A stretch of DNA of 64,000 nucleotides. Origin: Rhodobacter sp. (lineage in GTDB: Bacteria > Pseudomonadota > Alphaproteobacteria > Rhodobacterales > Rhodobacteraceae). Made by a program: the position numbers and the translations under genes. Below are positions 9,898 to 18,357 of the stretch, piece after piece. Within the stretch, counting starts at the first letter, position 1; the number at the start of each line of letters is the position of its first letter. The notes beneath the pieces are model-generated. The model did no database searches and was not told the origin of the DNA. It was given only the letters and a program-made list of their open reading frames with translations. The DNA is taken from the NCBI GenBank assembly GCA_020637595.1, contig JACKKE010000003.1, forward strand, positions 255,221-319,220. Direction: 5' to 3'.

Positions 9898-10353
9898 ATG
9901 ATCGACCTCGACGACACCGACCGCGCGATCCTGCGCACGCTGGCCGTCGACGCCACGCTCTCGGCCGGGGCGCTGGGGCGGCAGCTGGGGCTCAGCCAGC
10001 CGGCAACCTGGCGGCGAATGAAGCGCCTGACCGAAGCCGGCGCGCTGGCCGGCCGACGGCTGGACCTGGACCGCGCGGCACTGGGGTTCGGCGTGACGGT
10101 GTTCCTGGGCGTATCGCTCGCGGCCAAGGGTCGGATGAGCCTCGAGGATTTCGAGCGCGCGGTCGGCGCGATCCCCGAGGTGCAGACGGTGCAGCATGTG
10201 CTGGGGCTCTATGACTATCGCCTGCGGGTGGTGGCCCGCGACCTGTCGGATTTCGAGCGCGTTCTGCGGCGCCGGATCATGACGCTACCGGGGGTCGGGC
10301 AGGTCGATGCGAACGTGCTGCTCAGCGAGGAACGGCTGGCCGGTCCGCTGTAG
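9898..10353 (+). CDS. Lrp/AsnC family transcriptional regulator, second copy
   Basis: This 151-residue regulator has an N-terminal helix-turn-helix (ALGRQLGLSQPATWRRMKRL, residues 22-41) and a C-terminal AsnC domain (VQTVQHVLGLYDYRLRVVARDL). It starts MIDLDDTDRAIL at the ATG crossing the line at 9898. It lies in the same direction as the first Lrp gene, as an apparent tandem duplication that has diverged strongly. Its target is unknown; heteromer formation with its neighbour is possible but only a guess. Confidence 0.88.
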   Translation: MIDLDDTDRAILRTLAVDATLSAGALGRQLGLSQPATWRRMKRLTEAGALAGRRLDLDRAALGFGVTVFLGVSLAAKGRMSLEDFERAVGAIPEVQTVQHVLGLYDYRLRVVARDLSDFERVLRRRIMTLPGVGQVDANVLLSEERLAGPL

Positions 10354-10444
10354 GCGGGGGGCTTTGCCCCCCGCACCCCCCACCGAGGGGGACGCACGCG
10401 CCCCCCCTCTGGACACCCCCCGTGCGTATTTCAGGCAAGATGAA
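10354..10444 (-). repeat. Intergenic repeat copy 4 with companion hairpin
   Basis: A 9-bp hairpin, GCGGGGGGC-TTT-GCCCCCCGC (10354-10374), directly follows the second Lrp gene and overlaps its stop region. A minus-strand copy of the dispersed element (10414-10444; on the plus strand GCGTATTTCAGGCAAGATGA) ends just before the MarR control region. The pairing of the hairpin with the element recurs near 15340, 21150, 31510, 37360 and 50405. This copy points against both flanking genes, unlike most. Confidence 0.75.
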
Positions 10445-10453
10445 ACCGTGTGG

Positions 10454-10478
10454 ATTTGATTGACATTGATAATTACCT
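10454..10478. promoter_or_regulatory. AT-rich operator/promoter candidate before the marR gene
   Basis: The stretch TTTGATTGACATTGATAATT stands out as AT-rich in a 70 percent GC context. It holds two TTGAT-type half repeats and one TTGACA-like hexamer, 30 to 55 bases before the marR start. MarR proteins often bind such sites and repress their own operon. The exact -35/-10 assignment is not clear. Confidence 0.4.
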
Positions 10479-10509
10479 TCGGCACGCTGTCCTGCAGGAG
10501 GACCCCGTC

Positions 10510-10947
10510 ATGCCCGCCAATCATCGCCTCGGTCAGCGCGTGTCGCGTCTGGCGCGGATCATGCAGGTACGGCTTGAGGGCGATCTGGCGCCGCTCGGGC
10601 TGACCCGGCTGGGCGCGCTGGTGTTGAGCGGGATTGGCGACGACGGGCTGATCGCCCCGTCCGAGCTGGCCGATCACGCCGGCATCACCCGCCCCGCCCT
10701 GTCGCGCCTCTTGCGCGGGCTGGAAGAGCGCGGGTTGATCACCCGCACCGCGGGGCAGGCCGAAGATGGCCGTCAGACCGCTGTCGCCTTGACGCCCGAA
10801 GGGGCGGCGGCGCTGGTCCGGGTGCGCGCGGCCTTTGACGCGCTGCAGGACCATTTCACCGCCAAGCTGACGCCCGAGGCCCTGGCCGCGCTGTCCGCCA
10901 TGCTCGACACCCTTGCCGCGGGGGAACCCGCGCCCACCGCCTATTGA
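10510..10947 (+). CDS. MarR family transcriptional regulator
   Basis: This 145-residue protein has the MarR winged helix: LIAPSELADHAGITRPALSR (about 41-60) as helix-turn-helix, followed by LLRGLEERGLITRTAGQAEDGRQ, where the wing carries the conserved DxRQ/T pattern. AGGAGGA lies 7 bases before ATG 10510; the GTG 20 codons upstream reads through the operator-like stretch and was rejected. Only 8 bases separate its stop from the dehalogenase start, so the pair forms an operon. MarR proteins usually sense aromatic or phenolic ligands, which fits control of the dehalogenase by its substrate. Confidence 0.9.
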   Translation: MPANHRLGQRVSRLARIMQVRLEGDLAPLGLTRLGALVLSGIGDDGLIAPSELADHAGITRPALSRLLRGLEERGLITRTAGQAEDGRQTAVALTPEGAAALVRVRAAFDALQDHFTAKLTPEALAALSAMLDTLAAGEPAPTAY

Positions 10948-10955
10948 GGTCCGCG

Positions 10956-13900
10956 ATGCCGCTCTTTTCTCATGCCGACCGCCCCGTCCACCTCGGCCCC
11001 TTTCCGATGGAGCGGCTGCGCCGAGGCAGCGCGCCGGATCTGGCCGCCCTGCCCTGGTCGCAGCCACTCGCCTTCGAGCACCCGGACCCGCAGGCGCTGA
11101 CCCATGCGATGGCGCGGTTTCAGGCGCTGTTCGACACGGTGCGCGCGGGCCCTCTGGGCCATGAGCCGGCCGAGATCCCTGACAATCCGGTTGCACGGTC
11201 CGAGCACCTGAAAGCCGCCGGCTATTACTTCGATGCCTCGTTGATGGGGGTCTGCGCGCTGGACGCGGCGCATCACCTGCCCGCGCCGCATCGCAACCCG
11301 CGTATCGACGCCCTGCGCGCCGAACTGGAACAGGGCCAGCCCAAGACCCACGCCGCCGGTATCGACGCGATCTACGCCGATATCCTCGACGCCGCCCGCA
11401 GCCCGCACGGGCCGGTCACCCATCACAGCCATGCGCTGGTGATTGCCGTCGGCTATACCCGCGACCCGGCGCAGGGCGAGGCGGGCACCGACTGGCTGCA
11501 CGGCACGCAAGCGCATCGCGCGGCGCTTTTGGCGAATTATACGGCGGTGGTGCTGTCGTCCTACCTGCGGCTTCTGGGCCATGAGGCGCGCGCCCATTCG
11601 GCCAGCACCTCCGAGGTGGATCTGGCGCGGCTGGCGGTCTCGGCGGGGTTGGCGGGGATCGAGGAGGGCGTTGCGGTCAACCCCTATCTGGGCACGCGGT
11701 ATGCGCTGGCGGCAGTGACCACGACGCTGGAACTGGCCCCTGACCAGCCGCTGGCCGACGCCGGGCGCAGCCTGCGCAGCCACGGTCCCGGCTGGTGGAC
11801 CGGCGCCGCAGCCCCCGTCCGCGCCGCCACCGCCGAGCCCTTTGCCCATCGCGAATTCCGCAAGGGCCCCTATCCGTTCGAGCGCCTCAAGCGCGTCGAC
11901 GCGCCGACCACGCTGATCGACGAGGACCGCGTGCCGCGCTTCCCCAAACGCGCCGATTTCTTTGCCCGCGCACTTTACGGCGACATGGGCAAGGCGGTGC
12001 AGGACGGGGCGAAGGGTGGGCGCTATGTGTTGAAGTCGCCGATCGGCGCCTGCGCGCGCCGGGCGCTGGGGGCGCTGTTGCTCTTGCAATTCGGCGAGGC
12101 GCGCGGCCCGGTGCAGGCCACCGACCCCGCGCGCAACGCCGACAACCTCAAGGCTGCGTCCTATTACCTGAGCTGCGACGCGGTGGGCCTCAGCCGGGTG
12201 CCGGACTGGGCCTATTACTCGCACAACTCGGCGGGCGAGCCGATCACCCCCTATCACGCGAACGCGGTCAACATGCTGCTCGATCAGGGGTTCGAGACGA
12301 TGGACGGGGCCTCGGGCGACGACTGGATTTCGGTCGCGCAGTCGATGCGCGCCTATCTGCGCTTCTCGCTGCTGGGCGGCGTGGTGGCCGAGCAGATCCG
12401 CCGTTTGGGCTATTCCGCGCGGGTGCATTCGGCGCTCGATGGCGATGTGCTGCAGCCGCCGCTGTTGCTGCTCAGCGGGTTGGGCGAGGTCAGCCGGATC
12501 GGCGAGGTGATCCTGAACCCCTATCTGGGACCGCGGCTGAAATCGGGCACGGTGACCACCGACATGCCGATGACCCATGACCGGCCAATTGACTTTGGCC
12601 TGCAACGCTTCTGCGACAAATGCAATAAATGCGCCCGGGAATGCCCTTCAGGCGCGATCACTGCTGGCACTAAACGAATGTATAACGGTTACGAGATCTG
12701 GAAATCGGACGCCGAGAAATGCGCCCGCTACCGGATCACCAATGCCGCCGGCGGCATGTGTGGGCGCTGCATGAAGACCTGCCCCTGGAACCTGCAGGGC
12801 CTCTTTGCCGAGGCCCCGTTCCGCTGGCTGGCGACCCACGCCCCGGGCACCGCACCGCTGCTGCAGCGCCTTGACGACGCGCTGGATCGCGGCGCGATCA
12901 ACCCGGCCAAGACCTGGTGGTGGGATGTCGAACTGGACGCCGCCGGCAAACGCTATGTGCAGGCAGGCGCGGTCAACCGCCGGGGCCTCAGCCCGGACCT
13001 GGTGCTGCGCCCCGAGGACCAGACGCTGGCCGTCTACCCCGCCGATGTGATGCCCCTGCCCTTCCCCGTCAAACAGCCGCTGAACCGCGAGGAGGGCATT
13101 ACCCGCTATCGCGCGCTGCTGACGCCCGAGGAATACCGCAACCGCCTGCGCCGCGACGAAACCGAGGGGCTGACACCGCAGTCGCGCATCCCGGGAACGC
13201 CGCCGGTCTTTCCCGTCACCGTCACCCGCCGCGACGATCTGGACGCCGACACCGTGCGCCTGGAACTGACCCGCGCCGATGGCCAGCCGCTGCCGCCCTT
13301 CACCGCCGGCGCGCATATCGACGTGATGATCGCCCCCGAATACCAGCGCGAATACTCGCTGGCGGGCGACCCTGCGGACGGCACGACATATGTCCTCGGC
13401 GTGCAGCGCGAGGCCTCGGGGCGCGGCGGGTCGATCCTGCTGCACCGGGTGTTCCACACCGGCCGGCGGGTCTTTGTCACGCCGCCCGCCAACAACTTCC
13501 CGCTGGACGAGGCCGCGCCGCTGACCCTGCTGATCGGCGGCGGCATCGGCATCACGCCGATGCTGACGATGGCCCATCGGCTGCACGCACTGGGGCGCGA
13601 TTTCCGGCTGCACTATCTCTGCCGCGACAGCGCGCCCTTCGGTCATGAACTGGCTGCCGCTCCTTGGGCAGACCGTGCCACGACGCACCTCCGCGCGGGC
13701 GGACCACGGGTGGATCTGGCCGCACTGATCCCGGAGCATGTGCGGGGCGCGAAACTCTATACCTGCGGCGGGGCCGAGCTGATGGATGCCGTGTTCGACG
13801 CCGCCCGCATCCGGGGCTGGCCCGACGACGCCCTGGCGCGCGAATTCTTCGCCGTGCCCGAAGCGCCCGACTATGTGAACCACCCGTTCACCCTGCACCT

Positions 13901-14150
13901 CGAACGCTCGAACCGCGACATCCCGGTCGCCGCCGATCAAAGCGCGACCGACGCCCTGGAGGCCGCCGGGATCGTGATCCCCACCAAATGCTCGGACGGG
14001 ATCTGCGGGGTCTGCGCGGTCGCACACCATTCACCGGACGGGATCGAACACCGCGACTACGTGCTTTCGGCCCGGGAACGCGAGAGCCGCGTCGTGCTCT
14101 GCTGCTCGCGCGCCCGCGACGATGGCGGTGTGATCGCCCTCGATCTGTGA
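10956..14150 (+). CDS. rdhA: Self-sufficient (catabolic) reductive dehalogenase fused to an FMN/NAD/[2Fe-2S] reductase
   Basis: This 1064-residue fusion matches the plan of catabolic reductive dehalogenases such as BhbA of Comamonas and, for the RdhA part, NpRdhA of Nitratireductor (recalled, not searched). The RdhA part is internally duplicated: GPFPMERLRR near residue 14 and GPYPFERLKR near 303. Two cluster motifs follow: CDKCNKCARECP at 553-564 and C589, C602, C605, C609 in EKC..CGRCMKTCPW. From about 751 comes a phthalate dioxygenase reductase-like module with REYSL (near 798, FMN), GGIGITP (near 863, NAD) and a plant-type ferredoxin (C1012, C1017, C1020, last Cys near 1048). There is no signal peptide, so it should be cytoplasmic. 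GAGGT precedes ATG 10956; a TTG four codons upstream is less likely. Corrinoid use follows from the family. The substrate is unknown. Confidence 0.9.
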   Translation: MPLFSHADRPVHLGPFPMERLRRGSAPDLAALPWSQPLAFEHPDPQALTHAMARFQALFDTVRAGPLGHEPAEIPDNPVARSEHLKAAGYYFDASLMGVCALDAAHHLPAPHRNPRIDALRAELEQGQPKTHAAGIDAIYADILDAARSPHGPVTHHSHALVIAVGYTRDPAQGEAGTDWLHGTQAHRAALLANYTAVVLSSYLRLLGHEARAHSASTSEVDLARLAVSAGLAGIEEGVAVNPYLGTRYALAAVTTTLELAPDQPLADAGRSLRSHGPGWWTGAAAPVRAATAEPFAHREFRKGPYPFERLKRVDAPTTLIDEDRVPRFPKRADFFARALYGDMGKAVQDGAKGGRYVLKSPIGACARRALGALLLLQFGEARGPVQATDPARNADNLKAASYYLSCDAVGLSRVPDWAYYSHNSAGEPITPYHANAVNMLLDQGFETMDGASGDDWISVAQSMRAYLRFSLLGGVVAEQIRRLGYSARVHSALDGDVLQPPLLLLSGLGEVSRIGEVILNPYLGPRLKSGTVTTDMPMTHDRPIDFGLQRFCDKCNKCARECPSGAITAGTKRMYNGYEIWKSDAEKCARYRITNAAGGMCGRCMKTCPWNLQGLFAEAPFRWLATHAPGTAPLLQRLDDALDRGAINPAKTWWWDVELDAAGKRYVQAGAVNRRGLSPDLVLRPEDQTLAVYPADVMPLPFPVKQPLNREEGITRYRALLTPEEYRNRLRRDETEGLTPQSRIPGTPPVFPVTVTRRDDLDADTVRLELTRADGQPLPPFTAGAHIDVMIAPEYQREYSLAGDPADGTTYVLGVQREASGRGGSILLHRVFHTGRRVFVTPPANNFPLDEAAPLTLLIGGGIGITPMLTMAHRLHALGRDFRLHYLCRDSAPFGHELAAAPWADRATTHLRAGGPRVDLAALIPEHVRGAKLYTCGGAELMDAVFDAARIRGWPDDALAREFFAVPEAPDYVNHPFTLHLERSNRDIPVAADQSATDALEAAGIVIPTKCSDGICGVCAVAHHSPDGIEHRDYVLSARERESRVVLCCSRARDDGGVIALDL

Positions 14151-14165
14151 GCCAGCGCACAGCCA

Positions 14166-14188
14166 CCTGCGCCTTTACGCGGCGCAGG
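14166..14188 (+). terminator. Hairpin between the dehalogenase and LLM genes
   Basis: CCTGCGCC (14166-14173) pairs perfectly with GGCGCAGG (14181-14188) across a 7-base loop, 16 bases after the dehalogenase stop. No T tract follows, so it may reduce rather than end transcription into the LLM gene, or mark the mRNA 3' end. Confidence 0.45.
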
Positions 14189-14226
14189 CGCGGGCCTAGC
14201 CTGAACGCGGCAACAGGAGCCCGACC

Positions 14227-15255
14227 ATGACTGACATCTCGCTTGGCCTCGACAGCTTTGGCGACATCACGCTGGACGCGAACGGCCAGCCCAAACCCGC
14301 AGACGCCGTCCTGCGCGACGTGGTTGAACAGGCGGTGCACGCCGATGCGCTGGGGATCGACTTTATCGGCCTGGGCGAACATCACCGCGACGATTTCGCC
14401 ATCTCGGCACCCGAGATGGTGCTGGCCACCATCGCCGGACGCACCCGACGCATCAAACTGGGCACGGCGGTCACGATCCTGTCGACCGACGACCCGGTGC
14501 GGGTGTTCCAACGTTTCTCGACGCTCAACGCGCTGTCGAACGGCCGGGCCGAACCGATCCTGGGGCGCGGCTCGTTCACCGAGAGCTATCCGCTCTTCGG
14601 ACTGGACCTGCACGACTACGACACGCTGTTCGAGGAACGCCTCGACCTCTTCGTCCGCCTCCTGCGGCAGGACCGGGTGAGCTGGTCCGGCCAGACCCGC
14701 ACACCGCTGCGCGATGCGACGGTGTATCCGCGGCTGGGTCAACCGCTGACCACCTGGGTCGGCGTCGGCGGCAGCCCGGAATCGGTGGTGCGCGTCGCCC
14801 GCCATGACCTGCAGCTGATGCTGGCGATCATCGGCGGCGACCCGCTGCGCTTCCGCCCGCTGGTCGATCTCTATCACCGCGCCATCGACAAACTGCAGAC
14901 CCGGGCCCGCCCGATCGGCGTCCACGCGCCCGGCTTCATCGCCGAAACCGACGAGGCCGCGCGCGAGGCACTCTGGCCGCACTATCAGGCCATGTTCGGC
15001 CGGATCGGACGCGAGCGCGGCTGGCCACCAGTGACCAAGGACCGCTTTCTGGGCGAAGTCGCGCATGGCGCGCTGTTCGTGGGCTCGCCCGAAACGGTCG
15101 CCCGCAAGATCGCCCGCACGGTCAAGGGGCTGGGGCTGGCACGGTTCGATCTGAAATACGCAACCGGCCCGATGCCGCACGCCCAGCTGATGGAGGGGCT
15201 GACCCTCTACGGCGAACGGGTGATCCCGATGGTCCGCGACATGCTGACCGGCTGA
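14227..15255 (+). CDS. LLM class flavin-dependent oxidoreductase
   Basis: This 342-residue protein has the bacterial luciferase-like TIM-barrel features: FIGLGEHHRDDFAISAPEMV (about 42-61), IKLGTAVTILSTDDPVRVFQ, GRAEPILGRGSFTESYPLFG and VGVGGSPESVVRVA. Members use reduced FMN or F420 to oxidise or reduce small molecules. CAACAGGAG precedes the ATG. It follows the dehalogenase by 76 bases in the same direction, so a shared role (for instance on an aromatic substrate) is possible but unproved; the hairpin between them could mean separate expression. Confidence 0.88.
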   Translation: MTDISLGLDSFGDITLDANGQPKPADAVLRDVVEQAVHADALGIDFIGLGEHHRDDFAISAPEMVLATIAGRTRRIKLGTAVTILSTDDPVRVFQRFSTLNALSNGRAEPILGRGSFTESYPLFGLDLHDYDTLFEERLDLFVRLLRQDRVSWSGQTRTPLRDATVYPRLGQPLTTWVGVGGSPESVVRVARHDLQLMLAIIGGDPLRFRPLVDLYHRAIDKLQTRARPIGVHAPGFIAETDEAAREALWPHYQAMFGRIGRERGWPPVTKDRFLGEVAHGALFVGSPETVARKIARTVKGLGLARFDLKYATGPMPHAQLMEGLTLYGERVIPMVRDMLTG

Positions 15256-15306
15256 CGGGGCGCTCCCGCACTTTGTCGCGGATCAAAGATCCGCTCCGCC
15301 GTTTGG

Positions 15307-15464
15307 GCCGGGCTCGCTGCGCGAGCCTGAAGAAAGGGGGCTTTGCCCCCTCGCCCTACGGGCTCACCCCCAGGATATTTGAAACGCAAAGATGGGCCAA
15401 ACTCGCTTCATCTTTGCGTCTTAAATATCCTCGGGGGATCCAAGGGGGTGGAAAACCCCCTTGG
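15307..15464. repeat. Composite repeat: two inverted copies of the dispersed element plus hairpins
   Basis: Between the convergent LLM and paaZ genes lie a GGGCTCGC-type inverted repeat (15310-15327), a GGGGGC-TTT-GCCCCC hairpin (15336-15350), a minus copy of the element (15367-15396), a plus copy (15409-15436) and a 9-bp hairpin CCAAGGGGG/CCCCCTTGG (15440-15464). The two copies face tail to tail, giving a 22-bp inverted repeat (15373-15394 with 15409-15430, two mismatches). This looks like a bidirectional terminator. The first 90 bases recur near 37312-37413. Confidence 0.8.
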
Positions 15465-15529
15465 CGGGGTGCGGGGCTGGCCCTGCGCGGGCCGAGGGGG
15501 CTCGATGCCCCCGAGGCACGCTCTCCGGT

Positions 15530-17575
15530 TTACGGCCAGGTCTTGGCCACCATCGTCAGCACGTCATACTGCGCGACCGGTTCGCCCTTCTGGTTGGCGA
15601 CCACGCAATCCCAGCGCACCTCGCCATGCTCGGCGCCAACGCGGGGGTTGATCTCCTTGCAGGTCAGGGTCACGCCGAGGGTGTCGCCGGGATAGACCGG
15701 GGTCAGGAAGCGCAGGGTGTCGACGCCGTAATTGGCCAGGACCGGGCCCGGATCGGGCTGCACGAAAAGCCCGGCGGCAAAGCTGACGATCAGGTAGCCA
15801 TGCGCCACACGACCGTCGAAGAACGGGTTGGCCTTGGCTGCGGCCTCGTCGAGATGGGCATAGAAGGTGTCGCCGGTGAAGGTGGCGAAGTGTTCGATGT
15901 CCTCCATCGTCACGGTGCGGGTGGCGGTGACGATCTGGTCGCCGACGCGCAGTTCGGCCAGCGATTTGCGGAACGGGTGCACGTCGCTGCGGGTCGGTGC
16001 GCCGGGCAGCCAGCGGCCGGTGACCGCGCTGAGCAGCTTCGGCGCGCCCTGCACCGCGGTGCGTTGCATGAAGTGTTTGACGCCGCGAATGCCGCCCATT
16101 TCCTCGCCACCACCGGCGCGGCCCGGGCCGCCGTGCACGAGGTTCGGCAGGGGCGCGCCGTGGCCGGTCGAGGATTTGGCGCTGGCGCGGTTCCCCAGCA
16201 GGATACGCCCGTGATAGGGGGCCATGCCGATCACCGCGGCCTCGGCCACCTCGGGCGAATCCGTGAAGACCGAGGCGGCGAGCGAGCCCTTGCCGCGCTG
16301 GGTCAGGGCGATCGCCTCGTCGAGGTCGTCATAGGGCATCACCGTGCTGACCGGGCCGAAAGCCTCGACGTCATGCACCGCGCGCGCGGCGTCCGGCCGG
16401 TCGCAATAGAGGACAACCGGGTTCAGGAAAGCGCCCGCGTCGGGATCGCCGGAAACCACCGACACCGCATCGGGGTTGCCGACGACGATCTCGGCATCGC
16501 TCTGCAGGTCGCGGATACGCGCCCGCACCTCGTCGCGCTGCGCGAGCGACGCCAGCGCGCCCATCCGCGTCGCCTCGTCGCCGGGCAGGCCGACGCCCAT
16601 CTTGGCCAGCGCCGCGCCCAGTGCCGCGATCACCGCCTGTTCCTGCCCGCGCGGGACGAAGGCGCGGCGGATCGCGGTGCATTTCTGCCCCGCCTTGACG
16701 GTCATCTCGCGGGTGATTTCCTTGATGAACAGGTCGAATTCGGGCGTCCCGGCAACCGCGTCGGGGCCCAGAACGCAGGCGTTGAGGCTGTCGGCCTCCA
16801 TCGTGAAGCGCACGGAATTGTCGACAATGGCCTTCGAGGCCTTCAGCATCCGGCCGGTGCTGGCCGAACCCGTGAAGGTCACCACATCCTGCCCGGTCAC
16901 ATGGTCCAGAAGATCGCCGGTCGAGCCGCAGATCAGCTGCAGAGCCCCTTCGGGCAACAGCCCCGAGGCGATGATCCGTTGCACCACCAGCTCGGTCAGA
17001 TAGGCGGTCTGCGAGGCCGGTTTGATGATCGCGGGCATCCCGGCCAGCAGCGTCGGCGCGAGTTTCTCGAGCATCCCCCAGGTCGGAAAATTGAAAGCGT
17101 TGATGTGCACCGCGACGCCCTGCAGCGGCGTCAGGATGTGCTGTGCAGAAAAACTGCCATCCTTGGACAGCGGCTCGACATTCCCCTCGACCAGCGTGCG
17201 GGTGTTCGGCAGCTCGCGCCGGCCCTGCCCCGAGTAGCTGAAGAGCGTGTGAATACCGCCCTCGATATCCACCAAGCCATCGCGCGGCGTGGCGCCGGTG
17301 GCCAGCGACAGGGCGTGGAACTCGGCCTTGGCCTCGGTCAGGGCCTTGCCCAGTTCCTTGAGGATCGTCGCGCGCTCATGGAAGGTCATCGCGCGCAGCC
17401 TGGACCCGGCGGCGCGGCCATAGGCCAGCGCCTCGGCCATGTCGATGCCGCCCGAGTCGATGGTGGCGATCACCGTGCCGGTGCCGGCATCGCGCAGCTC
17501 GGCACCGTTGCGGCTGCCCTCTTTCCATTCACCGCAAATGTAGCTTTTCAGCCGATAGGGGGTCTGTGCAGTCAT
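15530..17575 (-). CDS. paaZ: Bifunctional oxepin-CoA hydrolase / 3-oxo-5,6-dehydrosuberyl-CoA semialdehyde dehydrogenase PaaZ
   Basis: PaaZ (681 aa) opens the oxepin-CoA ring made by the PaaG isomerase and oxidises the resulting aldehyde. The aldehyde dehydrogenase part (residues 1 to about 520) has AFNFPTWGMLEKLAPTLLAG, the general-base Glu in FTMEADSLNA (near 258) and the nucleophile Cys in KAGQKCTAIRR (near 297). The C-terminal MaoC hot-dog hydratase (about 540-681) carries FYAHLDEAAAKANPFFDG and GRVAHGYLI with the catalytic Asp/His pair. It is the last gene of the paa operon, 19 bases after the extra PaaA-like gene. Confidence 0.96.
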   Translation of the reverse strand: MTAQTPYRLKSYICGEWKEGSRNGAELRDAGTGTVIATIDSGGIDMAEALAYGRAAGSRLRAMTFHERATILKELGKALTEAKAEFHALSLATGATPRDGLVDIEGGIHTLFSYSGQGRRELPNTRTLVEGNVEPLSKDGSFSAQHILTPLQGVAVHINAFNFPTWGMLEKLAPTLLAGMPAIIKPASQTAYLTELVVQRIIASGLLPEGALQLICGSTGDLLDHVTGQDVVTFTGSASTGRMLKASKAIVDNSVRFTMEADSLNACVLGPDAVAGTPEFDLFIKEITREMTVKAGQKCTAIRRAFVPRGQEQAVIAALGAALAKMGVGLPGDEATRMGALASLAQRDEVRARIRDLQSDAEIVVGNPDAVSVVSGDPDAGAFLNPVVLYCDRPDAARAVHDVEAFGPVSTVMPYDDLDEAIALTQRGKGSLAASVFTDSPEVAEAAVIGMAPYHGRILLGNRASAKSSTGHGAPLPNLVHGGPGRAGGGEEMGGIRGVKHFMQRTAVQGAPKLLSAVTGRWLPGAPTRSDVHPFRKSLAELRVGDQIVTATRTVTMEDIEHFATFTGDTFYAHLDEAAAKANPFFDGRVAHGYLIVSFAAGLFVQPDPGPVLANYGVDTLRFLTPVYPGDTLGVTLTCKEINPRVGAEHGEVRWDCVVANQKGEPVAQYDVLTMVAKTWP

Positions 17576-17594
17576 TGCGGCACCTTTCAGAGAA

Positions 17595-18347
17595 TCAGAT
17601 CAGGGTCAGGTCGGCCAACAGCGCATCGACCGTTGCCGTCCAGTCGGCCAGCATGGCCTCGTTGGTGCGTTGGCGCAGGCCCAGCTTGGACAGTCGCTCG
17701 AAACGCGCGGAGTTCGCGGTGCCAAAGCCCGCCGCTACGCGCGGACGCCAATAGGCGATGCTGGCCTCGGCCGCCGCGCGCCCTTCCTCGGACGCGGCGA
17801 TCTGCGACAGGCCCTCGACGCCCAGCTCGGCGTGGCGGGCCTCGACCGGGGCGATCTTGCGGAACACCTCGGCCAGCGGCTGGTAGCTGACCTGCGCCAT
17901 CTCGGCCAGCTGCACATTGGCCGCCAGCCCCTGCAGCACGTTCATCACCACCGCATCCACCCAGCCTTCGAGCGGATAATGGAACACGCTCAGCCGCATG
18001 TCGCCGCCCTGACGCTGCGCACCGATGTCGGCGTCACGCTCGGTGCGGGCGGCCCAGGGGTGCACACCTTCATAGCGGTCAGTGTTCGCGCCGAATTCGG
18101 CCATCACCGTCAGCACCTTCTCGGCGTGGTCGGCCTTTTCCAGCACGATCCGCGCCGCGGCGATCCGGCTCTTGATGCCGGGCGCGTCATTGATCGATTC
18201 CGCGAACCCGGCCGAGGCCGCCAGTTCGCTGTCCACGAACGACGCCATTAGCCGCATCAGCTCGCCGCGATAGCGCGCCGGCACATTCCCCGGCGAGGTC
18301 AGCTTGCCGCCGTGGGCCAGGTAGTCTTCGATCGACATCTCGGTCAT
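17595..18347 (-). CDS. Phenylacetic acid catabolic protein, PaaA/PaaC-like (extra ferritin-like subunit)
   Basis: This 250-residue protein is a further member of the PaaA/PaaC ferritin-like family, located between paaE and paaZ. Where PaaA reads DEAGH, this protein reads EKADH (in VLEKADHAEKV), so the first ExxH Glu appears replaced by Lys; the second motif is intact as EARH in PVEARHAELG. A full diiron site is thus doubtful, as in the structural subunit PaaC. It starts MTEMSIEDYLA, with AAGGGGG 7 bases before the ATG; the 12 upstream codons were dropped. Its role, perhaps structural or in a side reaction of the monooxygenase, is not established. Confidence 0.82.
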   Translation of the reverse strand: MTEMSIEDYLAHGGKLTSPGNVPARYRGELMRLMASFVDSELAASAGFAESINDAPGIKSRIAAARIVLEKADHAEKVLTVMAEFGANTDRYEGVHPWAARTERDADIGAQRQGGDMRLSVFHYPLEGWVDAVVMNVLQGLAANVQLAEMAQVSYQPLAEVFRKIAPVEARHAELGVEGLSQIAASEEGRAAAEASIAYWRPRVAAGFGTANSARFERLSKLGLRQRTNEAMLADWTATVDALLADLTLI

Positions 18348-18357
18348 GGTCGCCCCC

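Noticed and set aside
10450..10509. Upstream GTG start for the marR gene
   Set aside because: It would translate the AT-rich operator-like stretch; AGGAGGA before ATG 10510 is a far better site.
10941..12605. Long minus-strand open frame opposite the dehalogenase
   Set aside because: The plus-strand frame has all domain motifs; the reverse reading has Arg/His/Gln-rich shadow composition and no motif.
12648..14030. A second long minus-strand frame opposite the dehalogenase reductase part
   Set aside because: It is also a shadow frame, without a ribosome site or any recognisable domain.
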